A stretch of 64,000 nucleotides of DNA, taken from NCBI GenBank assembly GCA_019638185.1, contig JAHBUH010000010.1, forward strand, positions 62,001 through 126,000, given 5' to 3'. A model generated the notes under the pieces. It made no database searches. It was not told the DNA's origin and worked only from the letters and a program-made list of their open reading frames with translations. A program made the position numbers and the translations under genes. Below are positions 7,580 through 16,257 of this stretch, piece by piece. How positions within the stretch are numbered: the stretch's first letter is position 1; each line of letters opens with the position of its first letter. This DNA comes from Leadbetterella sp. Its GTDB lineage: Bacteria > Bacteroidota > Bacteroidia > Cytophagales > Spirosomataceae.

Positions 7580-9127
7580 ATGGCTAATGTAAGCAAAGCA
7601 CCGGGTAATCTGGTGGTAAAGACCGGCAAAAAGGCCCTGACGACTAAGTCGGGTGAAATCGGGAATATTGTGCCCAAAATACGACCTCCATTTCCTCCGG
7701 GTGACTTAAGGCCCGGATGGACCACCTTCTCTACATCTTTTGATATAAATCGTCATGGATTCAGGTTTGTCAATGATTTTGCCGTACAGCCCTTAGACTT
7801 TCCCTTGAATAATCTGAGATTTCATGGCTTGTGCGGAGGGATGGTATATGCCGCACTGGATTATTTTAATACAGGAATGATAATTCCGAACCAGAATTAT
7901 CGCCCGGCAACAGGTACTGTATTACAACGGTTCATTTCGCACAGGCAGGGAAATTCTATTTGGGATAATAAAGATAAGTGGTTGGAAGTCATATTTAATC
8001 CCGGAGGAATAAGAAATGATGAGTTTTTTAATTGGGGATTACAGCGTACAAATGGAGGGCGGGTTGACGAACTCCGGCAGACCTTAGGGAATGGAAAACC
8101 TACGCCTCTGGGACTGATTAATACCAGAACAGAAGCCTTTAATACTTCCCATCATCAGGTATTGGCTGTAGGTTATTCAATAGGCCCGAGGCCGGAAGAT
8201 TTAGAAATCAGGGTTTATGATCCTAACATTCCGGGCCAGTTAAGAACATTAGTACCAGATCTGACCAATAGACGTTTCCATTATAAAGAATCACCCGATA
8301 CCCGTTGGCAAACCTATTTTGTAGATAAAAATCACCATACCACCTCTCCGCCGGCTATTCCCCAGCAATCTACTCTATCTGATGGGTTTGTAAGAGAGTT
8401 AATGCTTGAAATAAGTACAGGAGGGGACGATCTCAGGGGTGGGAATGACAATGTTCACGCCACGGTGCTGTTTCGTTCCGGCGAACAGCAAGTATTCCAT
8501 AATATAAACCTCCTACAGCGGTGGATAGACGATTATACAGAGACGGTTCCGCTTGTTTTAAACCGAGCTACAAAAAAAGAGGATATAGTGGGCGTCATTC
8601 TTTCTACTACGTTCACAGGGGGTATAGGAGGAGATAATTGGAATATTGATAAGTTCAAAGTCTGGTATTTGAATCAGGGAAATGTCATTTATTCGCGGGC
8701 AGGTACCCCTTTGGTAAGGCTTACGGGGGATAACAAAGTGTACTCTGCTAGGTTCTGGACTAATGAGTTATCAGTAATACTCAGAACCGGGGGCGACGAT
8801 CTTAGAGGAGGCAATGATGCTTTTATTACTCTTCATTATGAGGATGAAAGTAATTCCAATGAATACAGGCTGAATCAAGGGAGATCACTGAATAATAACT
8901 CCACGCAGACCATCGCTATTGATGTTCCGTTGACGGTTACGGCTGACCGTATAAAAGGAGTAACGATCCGGCATGACGGACAAGGGCATAACCCTTTTCA
9001 AGGCTATGATAACTGGAATCTGGATGGTCTGCAAATTGCGGTTAACGGTATTCAGGTGCTACAGGTTAACGGTGCACCGCTTATTCGTTTTACAGGCGAT
9101 AAAAGAAGTCATCGGTGGGACAGGTAG
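7580..9127 (+). CDS. Papain-like domain fused to two TGGDDLRGGND (PLAT/LH2-like) repeats
   Basis: The 515-residue product has no signal peptide. Residues 80-215 contain a papain-like set in the proper order: FHGLCGGMVYAALDYF with Cys85 at a helix start, SHHQVLAVGY with His191/192 before a strand, and RVYDPN with Asp214. The C-terminal half holds two repeats of about 115 residues (about 278-390 and 400-510), each opening with TGGDDLRGGND, carrying DNWN(I/L)D late and ending PL(V/I)R(L/F)TGD; these resemble PLAT/LH2-type beta-sandwich repeats. It follows the frameshifted lipoprotein by 36 bases and precedes 9171 by 43, so it likely belongs to the copy-4 transcript. Peptidase activity is inferred; the Gly-Gly after Cys85 is unlike classical papain. 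Confidence 0.75.
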   Translation: MANVSKAPGNLVVKTGKKALTTKSGEIGNIVPKIRPPFPPGDLRPGWTTFSTSFDINRHGFRFVNDFAVQPLDFPLNNLRFHGLCGGMVYAALDYFNTGMIIPNQNYRPATGTVLQRFISHRQGNSIWDNKDKWLEVIFNPGGIRNDEFFNWGLQRTNGGRVDELRQTLGNGKPTPLGLINTRTEAFNTSHHQVLAVGYSIGPRPEDLEIRVYDPNIPGQLRTLVPDLTNRRFHYKESPDTRWQTYFVDKNHHTTSPPAIPQQSTLSDGFVRELMLEISTGGDDLRGGNDNVHATVLFRSGEQQVFHNINLLQRWIDDYTETVPLVLNRATKKEDIVGVILSTTFTGGIGGDNWNIDKFKVWYLNQGNVIYSRAGTPLVRLTGDNKVYSARFWTNELSVILRTGGDDLRGGNDAFITLHYEDESNSNEYRLNQGRSLNNNSTQTIAIDVPLTVTADRIKGVTIRHDGQGHNPFQGYDNWNLDGLQIAVNGIQVLQVNGAPLIRFTGDKRSHRWDR

Positions 9128-9170
9128 ATTCCACAGTTTGAAAATTCTATCACCAATAAATAATTAAAAC

Positions 9171-9677
9171 ATGAAAACTCCTGAAAAATTCATTCCCCAA
9201 CTGGCGGGGTGTTGCGGTGATCAGCCGGTATTGTATACGCATTCGAATATACAAAAAGCGATGGGTGACAAGGGCAAATCTCATCTCCTGATCCGGAATG
9301 CCACTGAAATCTATTCTGCGTTTAACTACGTTATGTTTGGTCCTTTTTCAAAAGAATGCTTTGAGAAAAAATGCGTTGGCGGTGGTTTGGTCTGCTTCCT
9401 TTTTGATCTTGTGGAAGCGGGCTGTTATCGTGCTGTTTTCAGAATCAGAAGGTATAAGGAAAAAAGTGGTAGCCCGGATAAGTTTTGGTTTCATATTCAC
9501 GAGGCAGGAATCATAGACCATACCGAACAAACCGATGGAAATGATCTGCTGTTAACAGTAGATCTGGGCAGGCTTCCGCATGAAGGACATTACTGGCAAC
9601 TCTGCTTAAACATAGTGTCTGGGCATCCTGAAAATATGCTGGCATTTTATGAAGCATCCCTTTTTAAGCTGACGTAA
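9171..9677 (+). CDS. Hypothetical protein, 168 aa
   Basis: No family recognised. The protein lacks a signal peptide and membrane segment. It has a CC pair near the N-terminus (LAGCCGDQ), further Cys residues in FSKECFEKKC and a beta-rich second half (GCYRAVFRIRRY, FWFHIHEAG, DLLLTVDLGRL). It is the last gene of the likely copy-4 transcript, 43 bases after the papain-like/LH2 protein, and may be its partner, but nothing in the sequence gives a function. An ATG preceded by an A-rich leader is the only reasonable start. Confidence 0.65.
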   Translation: MKTPEKFIPQLAGCCGDQPVLYTHSNIQKAMGDKGKSHLLIRNATEIYSAFNYVMFGPFSKECFEKKCVGGGLVCFLFDLVEAGCYRAVFRIRRYKEKSGSPDKFWFHIHEAGIIDHTEQTDGNDLLLTVDLGRLPHEGHYWQLCLNIVSGHPENMLAFYEASLFKLT

Positions 9678-9754
9678 TCAGCTCACTCTCATGGTTTATA
9701 GTCCCGGGTGGTGCGGAAAGCGGGCATGATAGGGCCATTCAGCCGGGAATCCTG

Positions 9755-9781
9755 AAAAAAGAGGCGGCCACCGGCCGCCTC
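9755..9781 (-). terminator. Rho-independent terminator of the sigma-FecR-SusCD operon
   Basis: GAGGCGGCC (9761-9769) and GGCCGCCTC (9773-9781) form a perfect 9-bp GC-rich stem with a 3-base loop. Read on the minus strand it is followed by TTTTTT (9755-9760). It lies 10 bases after the SusD stop codon. Confidence 0.92.
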
Positions 9782-9790
9782 TTCACATGA

Positions 9791-11380
9791 TCAGTAATTC
9801 GGGTTTTGTGTCAATACCCCCTGGCTGCGGTCAATGACCGACTGCGGGATAGGCCACAGGTAGTTTTTGGCGGCGTTGAAGGTCCGGTCTTCGGGTTTTA
9901 AAGGCACGGCGTTGGCGGCAAAGGTCACGGCACCGGTGGCGGGGTCTACCGTTCCCGGGCTCAGCATGCCTAATACGGGCTGGTTCATCACCACTTCTGC
10001 TATTTTCCACCGTACGATGTCAAAGTGCCTGCGGCCCTCGCCGGCCAGTTCCACCCGGAACTCCCGGCGGATCAGCTCTCTTAGCTTGGCCTGGGTGTTG
10101 TATTTGGCCCGGTCTACTGCGGGCATACCGGCGCGGGTACGTACTTTGTCAACGGCGTCGTACACGCTGGCATCTATCTCGTTCAGCTCGGTTTTGGCTT
10201 CGGCAAACAGCAGTAAGATCTCGGCGTACCGCTGCACGATGATGTCCTGGCCGGCACTCCAGATATCGGAGAAGGCGGCCGGGTTTTGTACGTGCTTGCG
10301 GTAGCTATATCCTGTTTTGGAGGTGTTATTGGCGGAGGCGGGGTAGTCGGAGCTGGTAGGGCTCAGCGGATCATACACCCGGCCGTTATACGTGGTGCCC
10401 GGATACACGATGCTCAGGTAAAAGCGTGGATCCCGGTTTACGTAAGGTTTTTTGGGATCGTAGCCCGAGCCGGCTTCGGCGGTGGTCAGGCCGCTTTTGG
10501 TTTCGTAGGCGTCTACTAACGACTGCGTGGGAACGATGGAGCTCCAGCCGCCCATGCTGTTCGGAAGCATCTGGCCAAAGATACCCGTGGCTGCGGTCTT
10601 TTCAAGATAGCTGACCGCAGAGATCACCTCGGAATTCCACTCATTGGCCGTAGCAAAAACCCCGGAATAGTCCGGGAAAAGGGCATAGCCCAGTCCCATG
10701 ATTTGAGAGGTGGTGGCTTTTACGGCAGCATGATTTCCGGTAAATGCCTCGGCCCGGGCGCGGATGCCTAAGGCGGCACCTTTGGTGGCTCTTCCCTGGT
10801 CTCCGCCGCTGAATTTGGCGGGCAGGTCAGCTGCAGCCGCTGTCAGCTCATCCATCACAAACTTCAGCACCTCTTCTTTGGTGTTACGGGGAATATTAGA
10901 CTCCTCAATGGAAAGCGTACCGGTTAACAGGGGCACGCCTCCGAAAAGCGTAACCAGGTCCAGGTAGCGGTAGGCCCGCACGAAGCGCACTTCCGCCTTA
11001 TACCTCTTGATCAGCTCAGGAGAGATTTTGGCGTTGTCCAGGTTTTGCAGCACCCAGTTTGCCCTCCGGATACTGGTGTAGGAAAACCGCGAGCTGGCCG
11101 CAGCGGCATCGGTAGGGGAAACCTGCCCGTTACCCAGCACGGTGTATCCTTCCCAGGGAAACTGGTTATAGGAATTATCAGTCACGCAATCCATGTATAA
11201 AATATGGTCACCGCTTTCCCAACCGTTATATACCCCGGTTACTGCCGCTTTTACTTCCGCCTCGGTATTCCAGAATACTTTATCGGAAAGTTCGTTTAAC
11301 GGAACCTGGTCCAGGAAGTCTTTATCGCAGGAGCTCAGTAAGCCCGCACCTATTAAAAGTATGATGATATTCTTTTTCAT
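9791..11380 (-). CDS. SusD/RagB-family outer-membrane nutrient-binding lipoprotein
   Basis: A 529-residue SusD-like lipoprotein. ATG 11380 (MKKNIIILLIGAG) gives a clean lipoprotein signal with LLSSC (Cys18), so it is preferred over an in-frame start six codons upstream. Family hallmarks include DFLDQVPLNELSDKVFWN at the N-terminus, repeated TPR-like helices (FVRAYRYLDLVTLFGGVPL) and the C-terminal pattern RREFRVELAGEGRRHFDIVRW with the final YLWPIPQSVIDRSQGVLTQNPNY. SusD proteins cap a SusC transporter and bind its substrate at the cell surface. It starts 4 bases after the SusC stop and ends the four-gene minus-strand operon. No carbohydrate-active enzyme is adjacent, so the substrate is open. 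Confidence 0.97.
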   Translation of the reverse strand: MKKNIIILLIGAGLLSSCDKDFLDQVPLNELSDKVFWNTEAEVKAAVTGVYNGWESGDHILYMDCVTDNSYNQFPWEGYTVLGNGQVSPTDAAAASSRFSYTSIRRANWVLQNLDNAKISPELIKRYKAEVRFVRAYRYLDLVTLFGGVPLLTGTLSIEESNIPRNTKEEVLKFVMDELTAAAADLPAKFSGGDQGRATKGAALGIRARAEAFTGNHAAVKATTSQIMGLGYALFPDYSGVFATANEWNSEVISAVSYLEKTAATGIFGQMLPNSMGGWSSIVPTQSLVDAYETKSGLTTAEAGSGYDPKKPYVNRDPRFYLSIVYPGTTYNGRVYDPLSPTSSDYPASANNTSKTGYSYRKHVQNPAAFSDIWSAGQDIIVQRYAEILLLFAEAKTELNEIDASVYDAVDKVRTRAGMPAVDRAKYNTQAKLRELIRREFRVELAGEGRRHFDIVRWKIAEVVMNQPVLGMLSPGTVDPATGAVTFAANAVPLKPEDRTFNAAKNYLWPIPQSVIDRSQGVLTQNPNY

Positions 11381-11384
11381 TCTT

Positions 11385-14300
11385 TTAGAAATTAACATTT
11401 AGGCCAATGGTATTTGTTTTAACTTGGGGGTAGAAATTACCTCGGGAAGCGGCCGGGGCTTCGGGGTCAAATCCATCCCAGAACTTGGAGAATGTCAGCA
11501 GGTTCTGACCACTGTAATATACTTTTGCACCCTTTATTTTCAGGCGGTTCACCACTCCTGACGGCAGGTTATAACCCACGGTCAGGTTTTTCATTCTCAG
11601 GTAACTGCCGTCAATGGTCCAGAAAGATGACGGGTTAGTGCTGGGGCTGTTCTGGGTCCAGTTGGTCAGCGCCCGCGGCATGTTTCCGCCCGGGTTAAGA
11701 GTAGGATGGAAGCGGTCCAGGAAGGCTTCGGTAGGTTTTTCGGAGCCTGAAATGCCGCCTACGGCTTCTCCCCACAAGTAGCCTTTCACCCCGGCAGCGC
11801 TCTGCAGGAAGATCTGGATATCAAAGCCCTTGTACTCTCCGCCCAGGTTTACACCAAACGTATATTTGGGATCCGGGCTTCCCAGGTACACCCTGTCCTT
11901 CCCGTCAATCTTGCCGTCGTTATTCTGGTCCTTGTAGATCAGGTCACCCACGCCTACGTTACCGTTAACTTTAGCGGGGTTAGCCGCCAGGTCTGCTTCT
12001 GACCGGTAAATGCCTGTAGCCTCCAGGCCATAGAAGGCCCGCACGGGATAGCCGGTATTATAGAAGTAATAGCTGCTGTACGGCTGAGGGTCCAGCTCTT
12101 TCCAGTTCGTGATTTTGTTTACAATATAAGATCCTACCAGGCTGGCGGAATATTTGAATTTATTCACGATCCCCCGCTTGTGTACCTGCAGCTCGATACC
12201 GTTATTTTTAACATTTCCGGCATTCTGGAACGGTGCGGGTAAGCCGAAAGTAATAGGCACGGGCAGCTGAAGCAGGATGTCTGATGTATTTCTGACAAAG
12301 TAATCAAAGGAGATGTCCAGGCTGGTTTTGGCAAAACTCACGTCCGCCCCGATATTCCAGCTGGTGGTAGACTCCCACTTGATGTTCTCGTTAGCCGAGT
12401 TAGCCACGGTAACACCCGGGCTTAGGCTTCCGCCCAGCGGGTAGTTATATCCCGGGGAAATGGTATAGATGGCCGGGTAGTAATTACTGGTGGTATTCTG
12501 GTTACCCAGCATACCCCAGCCTCCTCTCAGCTTCAGCTCGCTGAAAGTGGAAGCCAGGCCTTTAAAGAACTCTTCTTCCGATATCCGCCATCCCAGGGAG
12601 AAGGAAGGGAAGGTACCCCAGCGGTTTTCGGGAGAAAAACGGGAGGAACCGTCGTACCGCATATTGGCCTCTACCAGGTATTTGCTGTCAAACACATAGT
12701 TAACCCGTCCGAAATAAGACCGCAGGTTCAGGGCGCTGGCGCCGCCGGTAGCGGCCTGCCCGTCAGGAGCACCCGCGTTGAGTACGTAGAGGTTATTATT
12801 CAGGAAACCGGTACGGTAGCCCTGCACATTGTTAAAGTTATAGGCTTCCTGCATGTACCCCAGCAGTACGGATAAATTATTTTTTCCCAGTTCCTTTTCG
12901 TAGGTCAGGAGCGACTGGTGGGTTACCCGGTTTTCATTGTACCGGTAGTCGGTGAGGTTACTGTTAGCTCCCTGCAGCAGGGCGTTGGTGCCGCTGGGGA
13001 AGTTCACAAACTGGATATTCTTGACAAACTTATTGGAGCTGTAATTCCGGGGCTGATAACCGAATATCTGTTTGAATTTAAGCCCTTTGGTGATCTGGTA
13101 GCTGCCGGTAAGGGTAAGGTAGAGCTGGTTATTGTCCTGGAGGTCCTTCGCTTTCAGATCCATCCAGGCCAGCGGGTTACCGTCGCCGTAAAACCCGTAC
13201 ATGCCGTTAGAATACTTGTGCTTGATAAACGAAGGGATCCGGTTGATCTGCCGGAAGATCTGGGCCATATCACCGGTGTAGGGATTAGTAGGCTCTACGG
13301 TATTGGTCACCACGTAACCCAGCCCGATGCCGAAATCCAGCTTATCGGTTACCGACGTGTTCACGTTAGCCCGGATGTTATACCGGTCAGATTTAGCCAC
13401 TTCTATAACCCCCAGCTGATTCAGGTAGCCCAGGGAAACGAAATAACTGGTGTTAGCTGATCCGCCGCTTAACTGCACGTTATGCGACTGCTGAAGGCCG
13501 GAGCCGGTATAAAAACCTCCCAGCCAGTCGGTATCCGGGTGCGTATCCGTATCCAGGCCTTTTTTATATTCCGCCAGGTCGGCATCGGTAAAGCGGAGCG
13601 GCTTTTTCTCGTTTTGAAGTGCTTCATTCAGCAGGGTGGCATGGTCAAAAGACCGCAGGTAATTCGGCACGGCCGTAGGTTTCTGGGAACCGATATACCC
13701 GCTGTAGCTCAGTTGGGGTTTGCCCGGTTTTCCCAGCTTGGTGGTGATCAATATAACGCCGTTAGCCGCTTTTGATCCGTAAATGGCGGCGGAGGCTGCA
13801 TCTTTCAGCACGGTCACCGACTCAATATCCAGCGGGTTTACGTTATTCATGGAACTTTCAATACCATCTACCAGTACCAGTGGATCGGACCCGTTAATGG
13901 TACCGATACCCCGGATCCGGATAGAGCCCTGGTCTTTTCCGGGCTGCCCGGAGTTCTGGATGACGGTCACGCCGGCAAGGCGTCCCTGGATGGCGCTGGA
14001 TACATTGGTGACCGGCCGGTTCTCGAACTCATCCGCCCGGATGCTCTGAACAGCACCGGTCAGGTTAGCTTTCTTTTGGGTACCGAATCCCACTACCACC
14101 ACCTCGTTCAGAAGCTTGGTGTCGGTTTTCAAGGTGATCGACATGGAATTGTTGTCGTTCGGTCTCACCGTGAAGCCGTTTTCTTCGTAATCGGTAAAGC
14201 TTACGGCCGTTACCACCAGGTCATACTTTTCATTGGCGGGAATATTCACCAGGTTGAAGCTTCCGGTTTCATTGGTAAACACAGCTGAAACCGGGTTATT

Positions 14301-14474
14301 GCGGGTGCCGCTTTTGTACAGTGTAACGGTAGCACCGGGAACGGCCTCGTTATTAGAGTCCACTACCAGTCCCCTGATCTGCCCTTGCGATCTGGCCGGT
14401 TGCTGGGCATAAAGCGGATTCAATGCCAGCCACAACCCAAACCACAGAAGGTTGAAGTAGTTTTTGATTTTCAT
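11385..14474 (-). CDS. SusC/RagA-family TonB-dependent outer-membrane transporter
   Basis: A 1029-residue SusC-type transporter. ATG 14474 gives a signal peptide ending in NPLYAQ. Next come a carboxypeptidase-regulatory-like beta domain (GQIRGLVVDSNNEAVPGATV), the family signature VVVGFGTQKKANLTGAV, a plug domain containing ESVTVLKDAASAAIYGSKAANGVILITTK in overlapping pieces, and a long beta-barrel ending in an aromatic (TIGLNVNF). It imports a ligand captured by the following SusD protein using TonB energy. No N-terminal STN signalling domain is visible even though a FecR anti-sigma factor lies 10 bases upstream, which is unusual for sigma-controlled transporters. An internal overlap with neighbours is avoided by the chosen start. 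Confidence 0.97.
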   Translation of the reverse strand: MKIKNYFNLLWFGLWLALNPLYAQQPARSQGQIRGLVVDSNNEAVPGATVTLYKSGTRNNPVSAVFTNETGSFNLVNIPANEKYDLVVTAVSFTDYEENGFTVRPNDNNSMSITLKTDTKLLNEVVVVGFGTQKKANLTGAVQSIRADEFENRPVTNVSSAIQGRLAGVTVIQNSGQPGKDQGSIRIRGIGTINGSDPLVLVDGIESSMNNVNPLDIESVTVLKDAASAAIYGSKAANGVILITTKLGKPGKPQLSYSGYIGSQKPTAVPNYLRSFDHATLLNEALQNEKKPLRFTDADLAEYKKGLDTDTHPDTDWLGGFYTGSGLQQSHNVQLSGGSANTSYFVSLGYLNQLGVIEVAKSDRYNIRANVNTSVTDKLDFGIGLGYVVTNTVEPTNPYTGDMAQIFRQINRIPSFIKHKYSNGMYGFYGDGNPLAWMDLKAKDLQDNNQLYLTLTGSYQITKGLKFKQIFGYQPRNYSSNKFVKNIQFVNFPSGTNALLQGANSNLTDYRYNENRVTHQSLLTYEKELGKNNLSVLLGYMQEAYNFNNVQGYRTGFLNNNLYVLNAGAPDGQAATGGASALNLRSYFGRVNYVFDSKYLVEANMRYDGSSRFSPENRWGTFPSFSLGWRISEEEFFKGLASTFSELKLRGGWGMLGNQNTTSNYYPAIYTISPGYNYPLGGSLSPGVTVANSANENIKWESTTSWNIGADVSFAKTSLDISFDYFVRNTSDILLQLPVPITFGLPAPFQNAGNVKNNGIELQVHKRGIVNKFKYSASLVGSYIVNKITNWKELDPQPYSSYYFYNTGYPVRAFYGLEATGIYRSEADLAANPAKVNGNVGVGDLIYKDQNNDGKIDGKDRVYLGSPDPKYTFGVNLGGEYKGFDIQIFLQSAAGVKGYLWGEAVGGISGSEKPTEAFLDRFHPTLNPGGNMPRALTNWTQNSPSTNPSSFWTIDGSYLRMKNLTVGYNLPSGVVNRLKIKGAKVYYSGQNLLTFSKFWDGFDPEAPAASRGNFYPQVKTNTIGLNVNF

Positions 14475-14484
14475 AGTAAATTGG

Positions 14485-15498
14485 TTATTGTTTAAGTGAA
14501 ATAGATACATCTCCATGAGCATCCCGGGTATACTCCAGGCTGTTCAGATCGCACACGATCTTCAGGATGGATTCCAGTGAGGCTTCCTTGTTAAATCTTC
14601 CTGAAAAAGTGAGGTTATGAATGTCTTCCTCCGCAAAATGGATCTTCACCCCGTAATGCTTGGCCAGATCTTCAAAGACCGTCTCCAGCGAGTTACTGTA
14701 GAAATAGAAGTAGTTCCGGGAATCGGTTTTCCGGGGCTGAGCCGCTTCTGCTACGCCGGGTTCAGCAGGGTTTCTTACATCCGGTGCCAGTTCAGCCAGG
14801 GTGCTTTCCAGTGAAAACGACTGGCCGGCGCTCAGGAAGACCGTCTGGAACCGGTTTTCACTGGACTCAATAGAGACCTTGCCTTCCAGGAGTTTCACCG
14901 ATGACCGCTTATCGGCCCGCGCGTCCACCAGGAAGATCGTACCCAGTGCTGTAGTGACAAAATCAGCCGTCTTCACTTTAAAGGGCAGGGCAGGGTTTTT
15001 CTTTACTACAAATTTCGCTTTCCCGGTCAGTTGCAGGTCCCTGTTTTCCACCGCAAAAGAAGGTTCATAACTTAATGAGCTGTTCGGGTAAAGGGTGACC
15101 ACGGAGCCGTCGGCCAGGCGGATTTTTTCAGGTGAATTTTCGAGATTGAAGTGGGATATTAATTCCGGGTGTGTGGGTACGGAGGCCATGGGAGAAAGTC
15201 GGGTGGAAGACAGAACGCCTGCTCTTCTGGACACTAAAATAAAAACAAGAAGAAGTGATGCGGCTATCCCCATAGGAATCAGTCTCCGGGAATAGGAGTG
15301 GCGGGAAGGCAGTTTTACCGGAACCTGCTCTGGCATTTCCGGGGAACCGGCTTTTACATTGGATTGGAATATTTTCCAGGCTTCAGCCCTGTTAACCGGG
15401 GTTTTGCTGTCCAGCATTTCCAGCAATTCTGCTTTTTCCGCCTCAGAACATTCCCCGTCCCAGAATTTTTTCAGTAAAATTTCCAGCCTTTCTTTCAT
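14485..15498 (-). CDS. FecR-family anti-sigma factor with DUF4974 domain
   Basis: A 337-residue membrane protein from ATG 15498 (MKERLEILLKKFWDGECSEAE). The cytoplasmic N-terminus is the sigma-binding part. One membrane helix (IPMGIAASLLLVFILV) follows at about 80-98, then a periplasmic FecR domain (IRLADGSVVTLYPNSSLSYE ... GKVSIESS) and a C-terminal STN-like DUF4974 module (LETVFEDLAKHYGVKIHF ... FSGRFNKEASLESILKIV). It should hold the ECF sigma factor encoded 91 bases upstream inactive until the outer-membrane transporter signals. It ends 10 bases before the SusC start, in one operon. Confidence 0.95.
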   Translation of the reverse strand: MKERLEILLKKFWDGECSEAEKAELLEMLDSKTPVNRAEAWKIFQSNVKAGSPEMPEQVPVKLPSRHSYSRRLIPMGIAASLLLVFILVSRRAGVLSSTRLSPMASVPTHPELISHFNLENSPEKIRLADGSVVTLYPNSSLSYEPSFAVENRDLQLTGKAKFVVKKNPALPFKVKTADFVTTALGTIFLVDARADKRSSVKLLEGKVSIESSENRFQTVFLSAGQSFSLESTLAELAPDVRNPAEPGVAEAAQPRKTDSRNYFYFYSNSLETVFEDLAKHYGVKIHFAEEDIHNLTFSGRFNKEASLESILKIVCDLNSLEYTRDAHGDVSISLKQ

Positions 15499-15588
15499 CC
15501 TGTATAAGTGATTTCCGGAATAAATACCCGGAAGCCGCAAAAAGGGGATAAAATTTCCTGGATTTTTTTTACAGGCACGGATTATACC

Positions 15589-16152
15589 CTAATCCATGAA
15601 GAAGATGCTTTTGAAGACAGGCAGCGCCAGCAGGAACTCTTTTCCGTAAAGGGTTTCCACATGCTGGCGGATGGCGCGGGTAGCCTGCTTGAGATAATCT
15701 TTCAGGGACACCAGTGAAATACCCATGTTTTGCGAGACCGATTCCAGGGGCTCGCCCTCTATTTTACACCGGATAAAGGCCTCTTTTTTCTTATGGGACA
15801 AATGCCGGGTGGCACTCATGACCAGGGCCAGGCGCTTAATGTGTTCTGCTTCCTCATGGGCGGCGTCTGCAGGACTGTCTTCCTGCTGTATGAAGTTAGC
15901 GATACTGACGGACTCCCTGACCTTTTTCTTAACGTAATTCAAGGATTTATTGTGTGAGACCACAAAAAGCCATCCGGCAATATTTTTTTCCGAAGTCAGG
16001 TGAGACCTGTTTTCCCAAAAGGCCACAAATACGTCCTGCAGGATATCATTGGCAATAGCCTCGTCTTTCACAAAATACTTAATATTTGTGAAGACGGCAT
16101 CTTTATACCGCAGATAGATATCCAGTAGGTCCGTACCTGGTTCCGGCGTCAA
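15589..16152 (-). CDS. ECF-family RNA polymerase sigma factor (FecI-like)
   Basis: A 187-residue sigma-70 family protein with the region 2 segment ANDILQDVFVAFWENRSHL (DNA melting and core binding) and the region 4 helix-turn-helix GEPLESVSQNMGISLVSLKDYLKQATRAIR. The size and lack of regions 1 and 3 define the ECF group. It heads the operon FecR-SusC-SusD and probably drives that operon. A TACTTTTG box on the minus strand 22-29 bases upstream of the start offers a housekeeping promoter. The C-terminal extension after region 4 is short and hydrophobic (LLALPVFKSIFFMD). Confidence 0.95.
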   Translation of the reverse strand: MTPEPGTDLLDIYLRYKDAVFTNIKYFVKDEAIANDILQDVFVAFWENRSHLTSEKNIAGWLFVVSHNKSLNYVKKKVRESVSIANFIQQEDSPADAAHEEAEHIKRLALVMSATRHLSHKKKEAFIRCKIEGEPLESVSQNMGISLVSLKDYLKQATRAIRQHVETLYGKEFLLALPVFKSIFFMD

Positions 16153-16173
16153 GGTTTAACCTGTTTTAGTAGA

Positions 16174-16181
16174 CAAAAGTA
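16174..16181 (-). promoter_or_regulatory. TAnnTTTG -7 box before the sigma factor gene
   Basis: Minus-strand TACTTTTG matches the Bacteroidota -7 consensus TAnnTTTG. It lies 22 bases before the start codon at 16152. No TTG was found at the ideal 19-21 base distance. Confidence 0.5.
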
Positions 16182-16257
16182 GCCAATTTGACAGGGGCAA
16201 CTGCGAAATGAGTAGAAAAAAGTACTATTTTTACCCCATATTCCAATACACGGGCGG

